Part shown: positions 25,550 to 34,427 of the stretch, piece by piece
Numbering within the stretch: position 1 is the stretch's first letter
Layout of the letters: each line of letters starts with the position of its first letter
Assembly: GCA_028282095.1 (NCBI GenBank)
Contig: JANQIP010000165.1
Location: 1 to 46,874, forward strand
Direction of reading: 5' to 3'
Source of the DNA: Xanthobacteraceae bacterium
Lineage (GTDB): Bacteria > Pseudomonadota > Alphaproteobacteria > Rhizobiales > Xanthobacteraceae
Length of the DNA: 46,874 nucleotides
The notes under the pieces: model-generated
Seen by the model: the letters and a program-made list of their open reading frames with translations, nothing else
What the model was told of the DNA's origin: nothing
Database searches by the model: none
Made by a program: the position numbers and the translations under genes

Positions 25550-25690
25550 TCGGCCGATTGTGGCGTTGCCGGCGTCTGTCAGCCGATCGAGGCACTGCGG
25601 CGCAGCAGGAACACTGCGTCGCAGAGCGACCGTGGCGTGGCGCTCTCGCTTCGATGCGGAGCTCGATGCGGAGCGCCTTCGCCTCTTGCG

Positions 25691-26092
25691 TCAGGACGAA
25701 AGGCCACCCTTGTTCTGGGTCTTCACGCTATCCATGGCGTTCTTGGTAGCGGTCTCGCCGAGATCCTTCACCTGTTCGCTGAGGACCTGCATCTGCGACT
25801 GAACGAACTCGGTCTGCATCCGGACGAGTTCCTGGATGTCCTTGGCCTGGACGATCTTCTGCGCGAATTCGAATGCCGACAGCACGTTGCGCTCGGCAAA
25901 GTTCATCGCCTTCTTGCTGATTCCCTGCGCGCCGACCTGGCTTGCCTTCAGCCGATCCTCGAATGTCGTCACGGCTTCTTGCGCCGCCTGCATGTAGTTG
26001 TTGAAGGCGAGCTTGGCTTGTTCGACACTACGTTCTGCTACGGCCCGCATCTCGTTGGGAATTTCGAACGGCGGTGTCGTGCCCTTCATCAT
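25691..26092 (-). CDS. Phasin family protein
   Basis: A 133-residue, almost wholly helical protein. It has MRAVAERSVEQAKLAFNNYM near the N-terminus, then FAERNVLSAFEFAQKIVQAKD and VRMQTEFVQSQMQVLSEQVKDLG, the pattern of phasins that coat polyhydroxyalkanoate granules. AGGAG lies six bases before the ATG at 26092 (ATG at 26089 is also possible). The frame runs open to 26329, but that part has no similarity and lies upstream of the ribosome binding site. Palindromes upstream suggest PhaR-type control. The acetoacetyl-CoA synthetase further along fits the same storage-polymer metabolism. Confidence 0.83.
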   Translation of the reverse strand: MMKGTTPPFEIPNEMRAVAERSVEQAKLAFNNYMQAAQEAVTTFEDRLKASQVGAQGISKKAMNFAERNVLSAFEFAQKIVQAKDIQELVRMQTEFVQSQMQVLSEQVKDLGETATKNAMDSVKTQNKGGLSS

Positions 26093-26151
26093 GATGGTCT
26101 CCTGTCGCGCTGGCGGCCCGGAATTCCGGCCGCTCTCAATGGGGCCTATTA

Positions 26152-26175
26152 TTGCACTGCAACATGCATGATGCA
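26152..26175. promoter_or_regulatory. TGC-rich palindrome pair upstream of phasin (PhaR-type operator candidate)
   Basis: TTGCACTGCAA (26152-26162) and TGCATGATGCA (26165-26175) are adjacent inverted repeats about 60 bases upstream of the phasin start. PhaR repressors of polyhydroxybutyrate genes are known to bind TGC-rich dyads upstream of phasin genes. The assignment is by motif type and position. Confidence 0.5.
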
Positions 26176-26371
26176 ATTGAATTTTCGTTGTAAAGACCGC
26201 TCTCCAGCGATTCAATGCGGCCCCGGCAGGTCGCGCGTTAACGTTAATCATGAGCTGACGAGGCCGACGACAGACCTTGGCATGGACGGTCACGGCACGC
26301 TCCATTAGGACTCGAGCGCCTTTAGTCATTGATTAATCAAGGGCCGCGGGGGCCCGCGCGGAACGAGATGC

Positions 26372-29300
26372 ATGGGGGAAGTCCTGTCTAGCCTCGTGTG
26401 GCTCCGGGATCACCGGCTTGCCTTTCATGCATCTCATGCAACATCGGTATGCTTGTGGCGCGTAGATTCTACACGCATAATTTGGGCTAATGCCGTCGGC
26501 GCGGCAGGTCTTGGCGCGGCGAGCCCAGCGGAACTCGCGGCCCGCCGGTTCGCGCCCACCGACATGCGCGCCACCCAGATCGGCCGCCTCGCCGCGACGC
26601 TTAATCCCGGCGGAGCGCCGCAATTGCAGCGGCTGCGCGGTTTCGGGCCCGGAATCGGGAGCGCCCTTCTGTGCGCCTGCTCCCGCATCGTGGTCGAAGG
26701 GACCGCCGGATTTCTCATCGTAGCAAAAGAAGTGGCCCGACCCGTCATGCCGCTCGCCGCGCGCGTCGGGTATCTGCTGGCGGGATCAAATGAGGCCATG
26801 GCAGCCTTCACGCCGGCGGGCGCGCTCATTGCAGCAACGCAAGCCGGCCGAAAGCGGATCGGGCAGGCGCGCAACTTGACCGAAATCGGTGCCGACGGCC
26901 TTGGCATTGTGGCGCTCGCCGACGGATCGGCTGTCGGTCATGTCCTGCCCGGAGAACTACGCATCGTCCGGATCGGGCATGATGATTCCACGGTGTTGAT
27001 CGCGTCCTTCGGTGTGATGCCGCAGCGCGCCGTCGCTCGCTCGGCCGCGCCGGGATCTGATTTGCGGATAGCAGGTGAAGCGCCGTCAGCGGTTTTCCAA
27101 CATGTCGCCGAGCAAAGTCATCAGCGGTCTTGCGCCGATGAGGCCGACCTCCAACGCGAATGCGCGGCAATGGGCGCGGACCCGCCGGCCGCAGTCGGCG
27201 CCATCGACGCCGCCGAGCCGGCGGCGCCGACTAACGCCGGCGAAGAGGATCCGCACCCATTGCGGATCGACCTGCCGCTGCCCGATCCGCACTATCCGCT
27301 GCGTTTCGTGTGGCAGATGGACCCGGAGGGGCGTTTCATCCTCAACTCCTGCGAGTTCATGGAGGCGATCGGGCCGCGCATGGCGACGGTCCTTGGGCGG
27401 CCATGGAAGGAACTCGCTGACGAGCTCGGACTCGATCCCGAAGACCGCATCCTGCAAGCGATCGCATCGCGCGAGACGTGGAGCGGGATCAACGTTTCGT
27501 TTCCGTTGGACGGAAGCGAGAAGCGCTTGCCCGTCGAGATGTCCGGCCTGCCGATTTATGATCGTAGCCGGAGATTCCTGGGCTTTCGCGGTTTCGGCGT
27601 ATGCCGCGACCTCGGTGTGCTTGCCGGTCTCGACCGGCTGCGGCCTGAGCGCGACAAGGGCGAGCGGGCATCGGCTCTGCAACCTGAACGGGCCGCGCCC
27701 GAGGCGGCCATGGCCGGAGCGGATGATCCTGCGCCGTCGACGTTTCTCCTCGGGGCGACAGGGTATGATGGACCGACCGCTGCACGAACCGAGCCGTCGG
27801 AGTCGCAGGCGGAGACCATGATGGACGCGCGGAGCCGAGCGCCGGCGGAGAATGGTGCACGGAGGCGGGCGCCGGCGGAGAATATCTTGCCCTTTCCCAC
27901 CGCGGGTGCCGACCAGCGTTCGGGTGCGACCGGGCCAAAGGCTGCGAGATCCGCGGCATTCAGCCTGATCGATCACGGCGCCTTCAGCGAGCTCGCCCGA
28001 CAATTGCAGGTTCGACTCGCGGGCAGGCCGGGACCGGCCGGCCTCGGAGCAGCCCCCGAGGAACCGACGCACAACACCGCCGCGACAAGCACTCAGGAAC
28101 CGTCGCGGCCGACCGGCGCCGCGGTCGGATCACCGCCTGCGGCGGCACCGGCGCCGAAGACGGACAATGGATCGAGCGAGCTCGTTGCCTTTCTTGAGCG
28201 TCTGCCCGTTGGCTTCCTGGTTTATCGCTTCGACCAGCCGATCTACGCCAATCCCGCCTTCCTGGAGACCACCGGGCACACGGGGCTTGAGTCGTTCATC
28301 GAAGCGGGCGGCCTCGACAGCCTGTTCGTTGATGCCGGGACGAGCGCTACCGCGGGGGCCGACAAATTCGGCCGCGCGCTGACGATCCTGACCCGCGGCG
28401 GCGAGAAGACGCCGGTTGCAGCACGGCTGTTTCACCTGCCGTGGAATGGCGAGGCGGCGTTCGCGCTGATGCTGGTGCGAGCCGTCGCCGAGGACCGCAA
28501 CCGGTCGACGGAACTGGCGCTGCGCCGGGCCGAGGCGCAGATCCGCGAGCTGCGGTCGATTCTCGATACGGCCTTCGACGGCGTGATCGTGCTTGCGCAT
28601 GATGGCCGGATTGTCCTCGCCAATCGCTGCGCCGAGACGCTGTTCGGCTGGGACCCGAACGAGCTTGCCGGCGAGCTTTTCGACGAGCTGTTCGCGCCGG
28701 GCAGTCGTGCGTCGGCGCTGGAGCAGCTCGATCGATTGCGCTGCCGCGGCGAACTCCTCCTCAATGACGCCCGTGAAGTGACCGGGCAGATGCGCCAAGG
28801 CCAGACGATCCCGCTTGCGATGACGATCGGTGCCATGCATGGCGCCGACAAGTATTGCGTCGTCTTTCGCGATCTCACGCCTAGCAAGAGAGCGAACGGC
28901 GACCACGAGGCGGTCGAACGCGAAGCGGACCACGCCGGCCCCAGCCGTTCGGAGGTCCTTGCCGAACTCAGCCATGCGGTGCGCATACCGCTCAACTCGG
29001 TGCTGGGGTTTTCCGATTTTCTGCTTCAGGAGCGGCTCGGGCCACTCGGCAATGAGGCCTATCGCGGCTACCTCCAAGACATCCGCACCGCCGCCCAGAG
29101 CATCCTGACCCTTTTTGCCGACTCTCTCGATCTCGCCAAGGCCGAGAGCGGAACGCTGGAACTCGTCTTTGCTCCCGTCGATCTCAACCGCCTTGTTCAA
29201 CGCTGCGTCAAGACGATGCAGGCGCAAGCCAGCCGCGAGCGCATCATCATCCGCATGTCATTGTCCCCGCGCCTGCCACCGGTGGAGGCGGATGCGCGGG

Positions 29301-29644
29301 CGCTGGAGCGGATCATCGCCAATCTCCTGTCGAACGCGATCAGGCTCGCCGGAGCCGGCGGGCAGGTGATCGTCTCGACCGGAGCAAGCGACCGCGGACA
29401 TGTCGTCCTCAGGGTGCGCGATACCGGTGCCGGCATGAGCGGCGCGGACATCGAGACCGCGATGCAGCCTTTGGCCGGGGCGGAAAGGCCGCTACTCTCG
29501 CCGTTGTTGGCAAATGTGTCCGACTTACCGCTCACCAAGGCGCTCGCCGAGGCGAACGGAGGCGCCCTCAATATTACCAGCAAGGCGAATGACGGGACCC
29601 TGGTCGAGGTCTCTTTCCCGAGCGAACGTGTTCCGAGCCGGTAG
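26372..29644 (+). CDS. PAS-domain sensor histidine kinase with altered ATP lid
   Basis: A 1090-residue cytoplasmic-looking kinase. Sensory regions include a PAS-like fold at about 300-430 (FVWQMDPEGRFILNSCEF...), a disordered Ala/Pro-rich stretch (about 430-600), and PAS domains at about 600-690 and 730-830 (LDTAFDGVIVLAHDGRIVLANRCAETLFGW). The dimerisation domain has the phospho-acceptor H868 in LSHAVRIPLNSVLGFSDFLL; the residue after His is Ala rather than the usual Glu. The N box (NLLSNAIR, about 980) and G1 (VRDTGAGM) are present. The usual GTGLGLPLTKAL motif reads NVSDLPLTKAL, so the glycine-rich lid is lost. It resembles a large kinase family common in Hyphomicrobiales. No response regulator is adjacent. 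Confidence 0.85.
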   Translation: MGEVLSSLVWLRDHRLAFHASHATSVCLWRVDSTRIIWANAVGAAGLGAASPAELAARRFAPTDMRATQIGRLAATLNPGGAPQLQRLRGFGPGIGSALLCACSRIVVEGTAGFLIVAKEVARPVMPLAARVGYLLAGSNEAMAAFTPAGALIAATQAGRKRIGQARNLTEIGADGLGIVALADGSAVGHVLPGELRIVRIGHDDSTVLIASFGVMPQRAVARSAAPGSDLRIAGEAPSAVFQHVAEQSHQRSCADEADLQRECAAMGADPPAAVGAIDAAEPAAPTNAGEEDPHPLRIDLPLPDPHYPLRFVWQMDPEGRFILNSCEFMEAIGPRMATVLGRPWKELADELGLDPEDRILQAIASRETWSGINVSFPLDGSEKRLPVEMSGLPIYDRSRRFLGFRGFGVCRDLGVLAGLDRLRPERDKGERASALQPERAAPEAAMAGADDPAPSTFLLGATGYDGPTAARTEPSESQAETMMDARSRAPAENGARRRAPAENILPFPTAGADQRSGATGPKAARSAAFSLIDHGAFSELARQLQVRLAGRPGPAGLGAAPEEPTHNTAATSTQEPSRPTGAAVGSPPAAAPAPKTDNGSSELVAFLERLPVGFLVYRFDQPIYANPAFLETTGHTGLESFIEAGGLDSLFVDAGTSATAGADKFGRALTILTRGGEKTPVAARLFHLPWNGEAAFALMLVRAVAEDRNRSTELALRRAEAQIRELRSILDTAFDGVIVLAHDGRIVLANRCAETLFGWDPNELAGELFDELFAPGSRASALEQLDRLRCRGELLLNDAREVTGQMRQGQTIPLAMTIGAMHGADKYCVVFRDLTPSKRANGDHEAVEREADHAGPSRSEVLAELSHAVRIPLNSVLGFSDFLLQERLGPLGNEAYRGYLQDIRTAAQSILTLFADSLDLAKAESGTLELVFAPVDLNRLVQRCVKTMQAQASRERIIIRMSLSPRLPPVEADARALERIIANLLSNAIRLAGAGGQVIVSTGASDRGHVVLRVRDTGAGMSGADIETAMQPLAGAERPLLSPLLANVSDLPLTKALAEANGGALNITSKANDGTLVEVSFPSERVPSR

Positions 29645-30306
29645 CGTAATCCCGGAAAGTGCCGCAGGCTTCTCGGCAAGATCGTACGAAAAATCAACGA
29701 GTGATGCGGCACCAACGCTTGAGCCCGTCTCATTGTGTTGGTGCCGCATCACAAAGCATCGAATTACCTAGAGCATGATCCCGAGAAGTTGCAGACTTTT
29801 CGGACAAGATCATGCGGCAAAACAAAGAGAAACAGAGTGCGGTCGATTCAATCTAATTGGATCGCACTCAAGTATTCCGACCCTGACGGTCCGGGGGCGG
29901 CCCGTCAGGGTCGGAACACTTGAAACAGAGCGCCAACGGTTCGATCTTGAGGGATCGCGCTTCTCGTGCGTTCGTCGCCGCGAAAGCGGGAACCAGATGC
30001 ACCGCCACAGGGGATTCCCGCTTTCGCGGGAGTGGACGGAAGGTGGAGCATGCTGCGAAAAGTTGCGGCCCTTTCGGCCAAGATCATGCGACAAAACAAA
30101 AAGGATATGATCGCGAAACAGTTGGTTGGTTCTTTCGGATGCGATCACGCGGCTTAACAGAGCGAAAGGCAGCACGATCGATTCAACCCGCGATCGCGTG
30201 CGCATAGGTGGACCGAGGGATCGTTCGTCGCTGCCGGGCGTTATCTCCGGCGCGACGCAGGCGAGTGCAGCACGTGCCGCCGCTCGCGTGGGCCCGGAGA
30301 CCTCAC
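29645..30306. repeat. Dense cluster of intergenic repeats (families A, B, C and D)
   Basis: In order: a degenerate family A hairpin (about 29645-29695); family B (about 29701-29753); full family A (about 29771-29872); family C (29875-29916, TTCCGACCCTGACGG pairing with CCGTCAGGGTCGGAA); a partial second stem (about 29927-29964); family D (about 29970-30035), where a CGCGAAAGCGGGAA arm and a TTCCCGCTTTCGCGGG arm face each other; and two degenerate family A hairpins (about 30048-30100 and 30108-30190). Nothing in this 660-base stretch looks coding. Confidence 0.78.
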
Positions 30307-31089
30307 ATGGGGAATTTCGTCCGTTTCCTTATTGCAATCGGATTGGCCACCACTTTCGCGATCGCGACGCCCCCGGCGAGCCGCGCACAGGCCGAGCAGG
30401 TCGACCTCCTGCTCGCGCTCACGGCGGACGTCTCACGCAGCGTCAACACGCAGAAATTCCAGTTGCAGCGCAATGGTTATGCGGCGGCGATTACCGATCC
30501 ACGCGTGCTTGAGGCGATCGGTGCCGGCCGGTTCGGACAGATCGCGATCTGCTACATAGAATGGTCAGGGGTGAACAATCAGGCACTGGTGGTCGACTGG
30601 ACTGTCGTGCGCGACGCGCAGAGCGCCGGCGAATTCGCGGCCCTGCTGGCCGAGACGCCCCGCGCCTTCGCCGACCGAACCTCCATCAGCGGCGGCATCG
30701 ATTTCGCAATGGCGCAGTTAGAGCGCGCCCCCCACGAAGCGCGCCGCCGCACGATCGACGTGTCGGGCGACGGCACCAACAATTCCGGCCGAGAGGTGAC
30801 CGACGCCCGCGACGAGGCGATCGGCAAGGGCGTCACGATCAACGGGCTCGTCATCCTCACCGAACAGCCGCTGTCGTGGAATGCGGAGCACACCAATCCG
30901 GAAGGCGGCCTTGAGGCCTATTATCGCGTCAATGTGGTTGGCGGGCCCGGCGCCTTCGTCGCCGTGGCGGAGGACTTCGATTCGTTCGGCCAGGCCATCG
31001 TCAACAAGCTTATCGCCGAGATCGCCGCCGTTCCGCTAAACTCCGTCGCGTCCCGATCGGTGGCGGACGCAGGGGAGGCGGCGCGATAA
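30307..31089 (+). CDS. Secreted DUF1194 (von Willebrand A-like) protein
   Basis: A 260-residue protein with a signal peptide ending near ASRAQA, then a DUF1194 domain. LLLALTADVSRSVN carries a MIDAS-type DxSxS, followed by GQIAICYIEWSG, TSISGGIDFAM, RRTIDVSGDGTNNSG and GLVILTE. Function of the family is unknown; metal-dependent protein binding in the periplasm or outside is likely from the fold. The ATG at 30307 follows GGAGAC by six bases; an in-frame start at 30208 would put non-conserved sequence before the signal peptide. It lies 63 bases before ridA on the same strand. Confidence 0.85.
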   Translation: MGNFVRFLIAIGLATTFAIATPPASRAQAEQVDLLLALTADVSRSVNTQKFQLQRNGYAAAITDPRVLEAIGAGRFGQIAICYIEWSGVNNQALVVDWTVVRDAQSAGEFAALLAETPRAFADRTSISGGIDFAMAQLERAPHEARRRTIDVSGDGTNNSGREVTDARDEAIGKGVTINGLVILTEQPLSWNAEHTNPEGGLEAYYRVNVVGGPGAFVAVAEDFDSFGQAIVNKLIAEIAAVPLNSVASRSVADAGEAAR

Positions 31090-31152
31090 TCGCTTTCGCC
31101 GTGCACTGCCCACCGCGCCGGATCGGGTTTGGTAAGCACGGGAGAAAGCACG

Positions 31153-31542
31153 ATGGAATTCATCAATTCGCCGGCTGCGAGGGCGCTGAAGCTTCCCTTC
31201 TGTCAGGCGGTGCGCGTCGGCGACGTTCTTTACCTGTCAGGTGCGCTCGGCAATCGGCCAGGCACGCTCGAGCTCGCACCCGGCGGCCTGGAAGCGCAGA
31301 CGCGCCAGACCATGGACAATATCGGCGCGGTGCTCGAGGAGAACGGGCTTTCCTTCCGCGACGTCTTCAAGTGCACGATCATGCTCGCCGACATGACGCA
31401 ATGGGCGGACTTCAACAAGGTCTACGTGACCTATTTCGATCCCGAGCGCCTGCCGGCGCGCTCGGGCTTCGGCGCAAACGGCCTTGCCCTCGGCGCACTG
31501 GTCGAGGTCGAGTGCTGGGCCTATGTCGGCAAGAAGAGATAA
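31153..31542 (+). CDS. RidA-family enamine/imine deaminase
   Basis: A 129-residue YjgF/YER057c/UK114 protein. It has FCQAVRVGDVLYLSGALG, QTMDNIGAVLEENGLSFRDVFKCTIMLADM, FNKVYVTYF, and a C-terminal ARSGFGANGLALGALVEVECWAY. The usual arginine that binds the substrate carboxylate (family motif PARS) is present in LPARSGF. Canonical RidA hydrolyses reactive 2-aminoacrylate-type enamines made by PLP enzymes. The ATG at 31153 follows GGAG with good spacing. Its last ~115 bases are duplicated at 33973-34086. Confidence 0.88.
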   Translation: MEFINSPAARALKLPFCQAVRVGDVLYLSGALGNRPGTLELAPGGLEAQTRQTMDNIGAVLEENGLSFRDVFKCTIMLADMTQWADFNKVYVTYFDPERLPARSGFGANGLALGALVEVECWAYVGKKR

Positions 31543-31585
31543 CGGCACGCATTGATCCAGGGCGGGCGCGGGATTGCCGGCCCTT

Positions 31586-31686
31586 AGAGCGCGATTGCTT
31601 TTGGTGGATTCAATCGCGCTCTGTTTCTTTTGTTTTGTCGCATGATCTTGTCCGAAAAGTCTGCCAACTTTTCGGGATCATGCTTC
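31586..31686. repeat. Family A double-hairpin repeat, inverted orientation
   Basis: The second stem (GAGCGCGATTGC / CAATCGCGCTC) comes first, then the linker TTTTGTTTTGTCGCATG and the CCGAAAAGT...ACTTTTCGG stem. It sits between two convergent genes (ridA and the first barrel gene) and could terminate both. Confidence 0.8.
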
Positions 31687-31758
31687 TGCGGACGGCCAAA
31701 AGGAAGTCCCGGATTTGTGCCCGAGACTTCCGCTTTGACGGTCTTCGCGGGGATGAGA

Positions 31759-32583
31759 TCAGTAGCGTATGGCAGCCGGGGCGCCGCCCCAGCGATAGTT
31801 CACGCCGATCTTGGCAATCCAGACCGTGTCTTGATGCTCGAAGCGCTTTGGCCGGGATCTGAAGTTGTCTTCGCTGCACAACGCTCCACCGCAAATAAAG
31901 GTGGCCTCATCATTCTCAAATCGCGCGTACAACACCTCGCTCTGAATGCTCCATCCATTCCATACCGCCCATTCGGTGCCGAGGCCGGCCACCCAAGCCC
32001 ATTTGGTTTTGTCGGTAGAGAAGGTCTCAGTGTAAAGCAGCGGATCGCTGTTTAGATCAGGTCGGAACTCTCCGTCCAATGTGTAGCTCCGGTCAAAGCT
32101 CCCGAAGCCGATCCCGCCGGTGGCATACAGCAGCAGATTGTCGACCACGATGCCGGTGCGCAGTCGCACGGTTCCGAAGCCCTTGAGCTTGCTGTCGACC
32201 GTCAGTGTTTCGACGGGGAGTTCGCCGTCGGTTTCAAACGCGTGGGTATTGATGCTTGCAAAGCTATAATCAGCCTGAAGGCCGAACACCGTGCAACCTT
32301 GCTGCCAGTTCCAGCCGCCCTGAATGCCGCCGATGAAGCCCGATTCGTTGAGGTCGAGGCTGGAGCGAACGAGGTCATCTTCTATCCCCCCTGCCCAAGA
32401 ATCGCGATCCCTCCAGGTGTGGTCGTAATAGCCGAATCCGGCATGTGCCCCGAAAAAAAAGCCGCCGAACTGCGCGCAACCCGGGACCGCTATGACGGGC
32501 CGCGCTTTCACCGGCATGTCGGCGGCCATAGCCTGGCCGGCGAGTGCGGCGATTGCGGTCGTGGCAAACAGAAGCGCTCTCAT
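31759..32583 (-). CDS. Outer membrane beta-barrel protein (Omp25/31-like), copy 1
   Basis: A 274-residue protein. A signal peptide (MRALLFATTAIAALAGQAMA) is followed by a short linker and an eight-strand porin-like barrel: GGFFFGAHAGFGYYD, FIGGIQGGWNWQQGCTVFGLQADYSF, GFGTVRLRTGIVVDNLLLYATGGIGFG, WAWVAGLGTEWAV, ending VGVNYRW-like and with a terminal aromatic. This is the pattern of the Hyphomicrobiales Omp25/Omp31 / opacity-like family. GGAGGCAAGAC precedes the ATG at 32583. Two loops with paired cysteines (ICGGALC) are extracellular candidates. Copy 2 lies upstream on the same strand. Confidence 0.86.
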   Translation of the reverse strand: MRALLFATTAIAALAGQAMAADMPVKARPVIAVPGCAQFGGFFFGAHAGFGYYDHTWRDRDSWAGGIEDDLVRSSLDLNESGFIGGIQGGWNWQQGCTVFGLQADYSFASINTHAFETDGELPVETLTVDSKLKGFGTVRLRTGIVVDNLLLYATGGIGFGSFDRSYTLDGEFRPDLNSDPLLYTETFSTDKTKWAWVAGLGTEWAVWNGWSIQSEVLYARFENDEATFICGGALCSEDNFRSRPKRFEHQDTVWIAKIGVNYRWGGAPAAIRY

Positions 32584-32974
32584 GTCTTGCCTCCAACGAT
32601 CGGATACGGATCTGACTTGGTTGGGGGCACCGTCCGCCAGCGGCGAATGCAGGCCGCCCCAGCACGATCTCAGGATTGACCGTACCACAATTCTAGGACG
32701 GCGATGTTGCCGGCTTGCCACTTATTAAATGTAATCGAATGGTTAGAGGTAGTTAGGTACTGTCAAAGCCTTTATTCGATCGGAAACAGTTTGCTTTGCT
32801 TGCGAAAGTTATCAATCTCAGAAACGTTACGGGGATGAACTCCGGGCCGGCTTGTCTGTTGCGTCACGCGCCAAGCCTATAGTATTGACTCATTTAATTC
32901 GGTGGACGGCCAAGAAAAGAGGCTCCGGATTTGCGCCCGAGGCCTTCGCTTTGACGGTCGCCGCGGGGATGAGA

Positions 32975-33787
32975 TCAGTAGCGTATAACGGCCGGAGCGC
33001 CGCCCCAGCGATAGTTCACGCCAATCTTGGTTATCCAGACCGAGTCTTGATGCTCGAAGCGCTTTGGCCGAGGACCCTCGAAGGCGCAGAACGTTTCGCT
33101 ACAAATAAAGGTGGCCTCATCGTTTTCAAATCGCGTGTATAACACCTCGCCCTGGATGCTCCATCCATTCCATACCGCCCATTCGGTACCGACGCCGGCC
33201 ACCCAAGCCCATTTGGTCTTGTCGGTAGAAAAGGTCTCCATAAACGGCGGATTCCGGTCCTGGCCTACATCGTTCAACGTGTAGCTCCGATCAAAGCGCC
33301 CGAAGCCGATCCCGCCGGTGGCGTAAAGCAGGAGATTGTCGACCACGATGCCGCCGCGCAGCCTCACCGTTCCGAAGCCCTTGAGCTTGCTGTCGACCGT
33401 CAGTGTGTCAAGATCGTTTCCGGCCTCGCCGTCGGTTTCAAACGCGTGGGCATTAATGCTTGCAAAGCTATAATCGGCCTGCACGCCGAACACCGTGCAA
33501 CCTTGCTGCCAGTTCCAGCCGCCCTGAGTGCCGCCGATGAAGCCCGATTCGTTGAGCGTCAGGTTGGAGTGAATGAGGTCGTTCTCCAACTCCCTTACCC
33601 AAACGTCGCGATCTCTCCAGGTAAAATCGTAATAGCCGAATCCGGCGTGAGCGCCGACATAAAAGCCGCCGAACTGCGCGCAATTTGGGACCGCTATGGC
33701 GGGCCGCGCTTTCACCGGCATGTCAGCGGCCAGAGCTTGGCCGGCGATTGCGGCGATAGCCGTTGTGGCGAACAGAAGCGCTCTCAT
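32975..33787 (-). CDS. Outer membrane beta-barrel protein (Omp25/31-like), copy 2
   Basis: A 270-residue paralogue of the 31759-32583 gene, nearly the same in barrel strands (GGFYVGAHAGFGYYD, GGWNWQQGCTVFGVQADYSF, LLLYATGGIGFGRFDRSYTL) and in the final IGVNYRWGGAP. It differs mainly in the surface loops (WVRELENDLIHSN; EAGNDLD; ICSETFCAFEG). The ribosome binding site and upstream ~100 bases are also near-identical, as is the sequence just after the stop codon, so the duplicated unit includes promoter and 3' flank. Loop divergence under a conserved barrel suggests selection on exposed parts. Confidence 0.86.
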   Translation of the reverse strand: MRALLFATTAIAAIAGQALAADMPVKARPAIAVPNCAQFGGFYVGAHAGFGYYDFTWRDRDVWVRELENDLIHSNLTLNESGFIGGTQGGWNWQQGCTVFGVQADYSFASINAHAFETDGEAGNDLDTLTVDSKLKGFGTVRLRGGIVVDNLLLYATGGIGFGRFDRSYTLNDVGQDRNPPFMETFSTDKTKWAWVAGVGTEWAVWNGWSIQGEVLYTRFENDEATFICSETFCAFEGPRPKRFEHQDSVWITKIGVNYRWGGAPAVIRY

Positions 33788-33972
33788 GTCTTGCCTCCAA
33801 CGATCGGATACAGGTCTGATTTGGTTGGGGGCACCGTCTGCCAGCGGCGGATGCAGGCTGACCCAGCGCGATCCCAGGAATGACAGTAACACAATTTTAA
33901 GAATATGTTGTTGCCAGCTTGCTACTTATACAAGAAAACTGGCATGGGAAAAGATGGGCGGCCCTTAGGCGG

Positions 33973-34086
33973 TATTTCGATCCCGACGAGCGCCTGCCGG
34001 CGCGCTCGGGCTTCGGCGCAAACGGCCTTGCCCTCGGCGCACTGGTCGAGGTGGAATGCCGGGCCTATGTCGGCAGTCAAGAATAG
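33973..34086 (+). pseudogene. Duplicated 3' fragment of ridA
   Basis: It reads YFDPDERLPARSGFGANGLA and continues LGALVEVECRAYVGSQE-stop. This is the end of the intact ridA 2.5 kb upstream, with one inserted codon and a few substitutions, and no start. It lies beyond the second barrel gene, so the duplication took ridA's end together with the barrel gene. Confidence 0.85.
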
Positions 34087-34427
34087 CGGCGTGAGTGACG
34101 CAGCGATACCAAATCACGATTCCTCCGACATCGGTGTCGGAGGGCGGGAGCGCGGTTGGTTGAAGTTACGTCGATCGCGCTCTATTTTGTCGCATGACCT
34201 TGCCCGAAAAGGCTGTGTTTTTCCCAAGCATGCAACAGGCAAATGGTTTTGATTCATTCGGTTTCACGTTATCTTGGAAAGGATCCAAATATGGAAGTAA
34301 TTCAAACTGTTTTAAATCTAACCTGTGAATCTTGACGCTCCGTTTCGGGGTTTTTAGCTGTTGCGCATTGTAGGCGCGCGGGTCCGCCGAATGGACATGA
34401 CCGCCCGTCGCAACAGGAGCGAAAACC
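34087..34427. other. Region upstream of the iron-binding protein gene
   Basis: It contains a small perfect hairpin (CTCCGACATCGGTGTCGGAG, 34123-34142), then a degenerate, inverted family A repeat (about 34148-34232). The following AT-rich stretch (34233-34330) is the likely promoter of the iron-binding protein gene. No Fur/Irr-type operator could be named with confidence. Confidence 0.5.
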
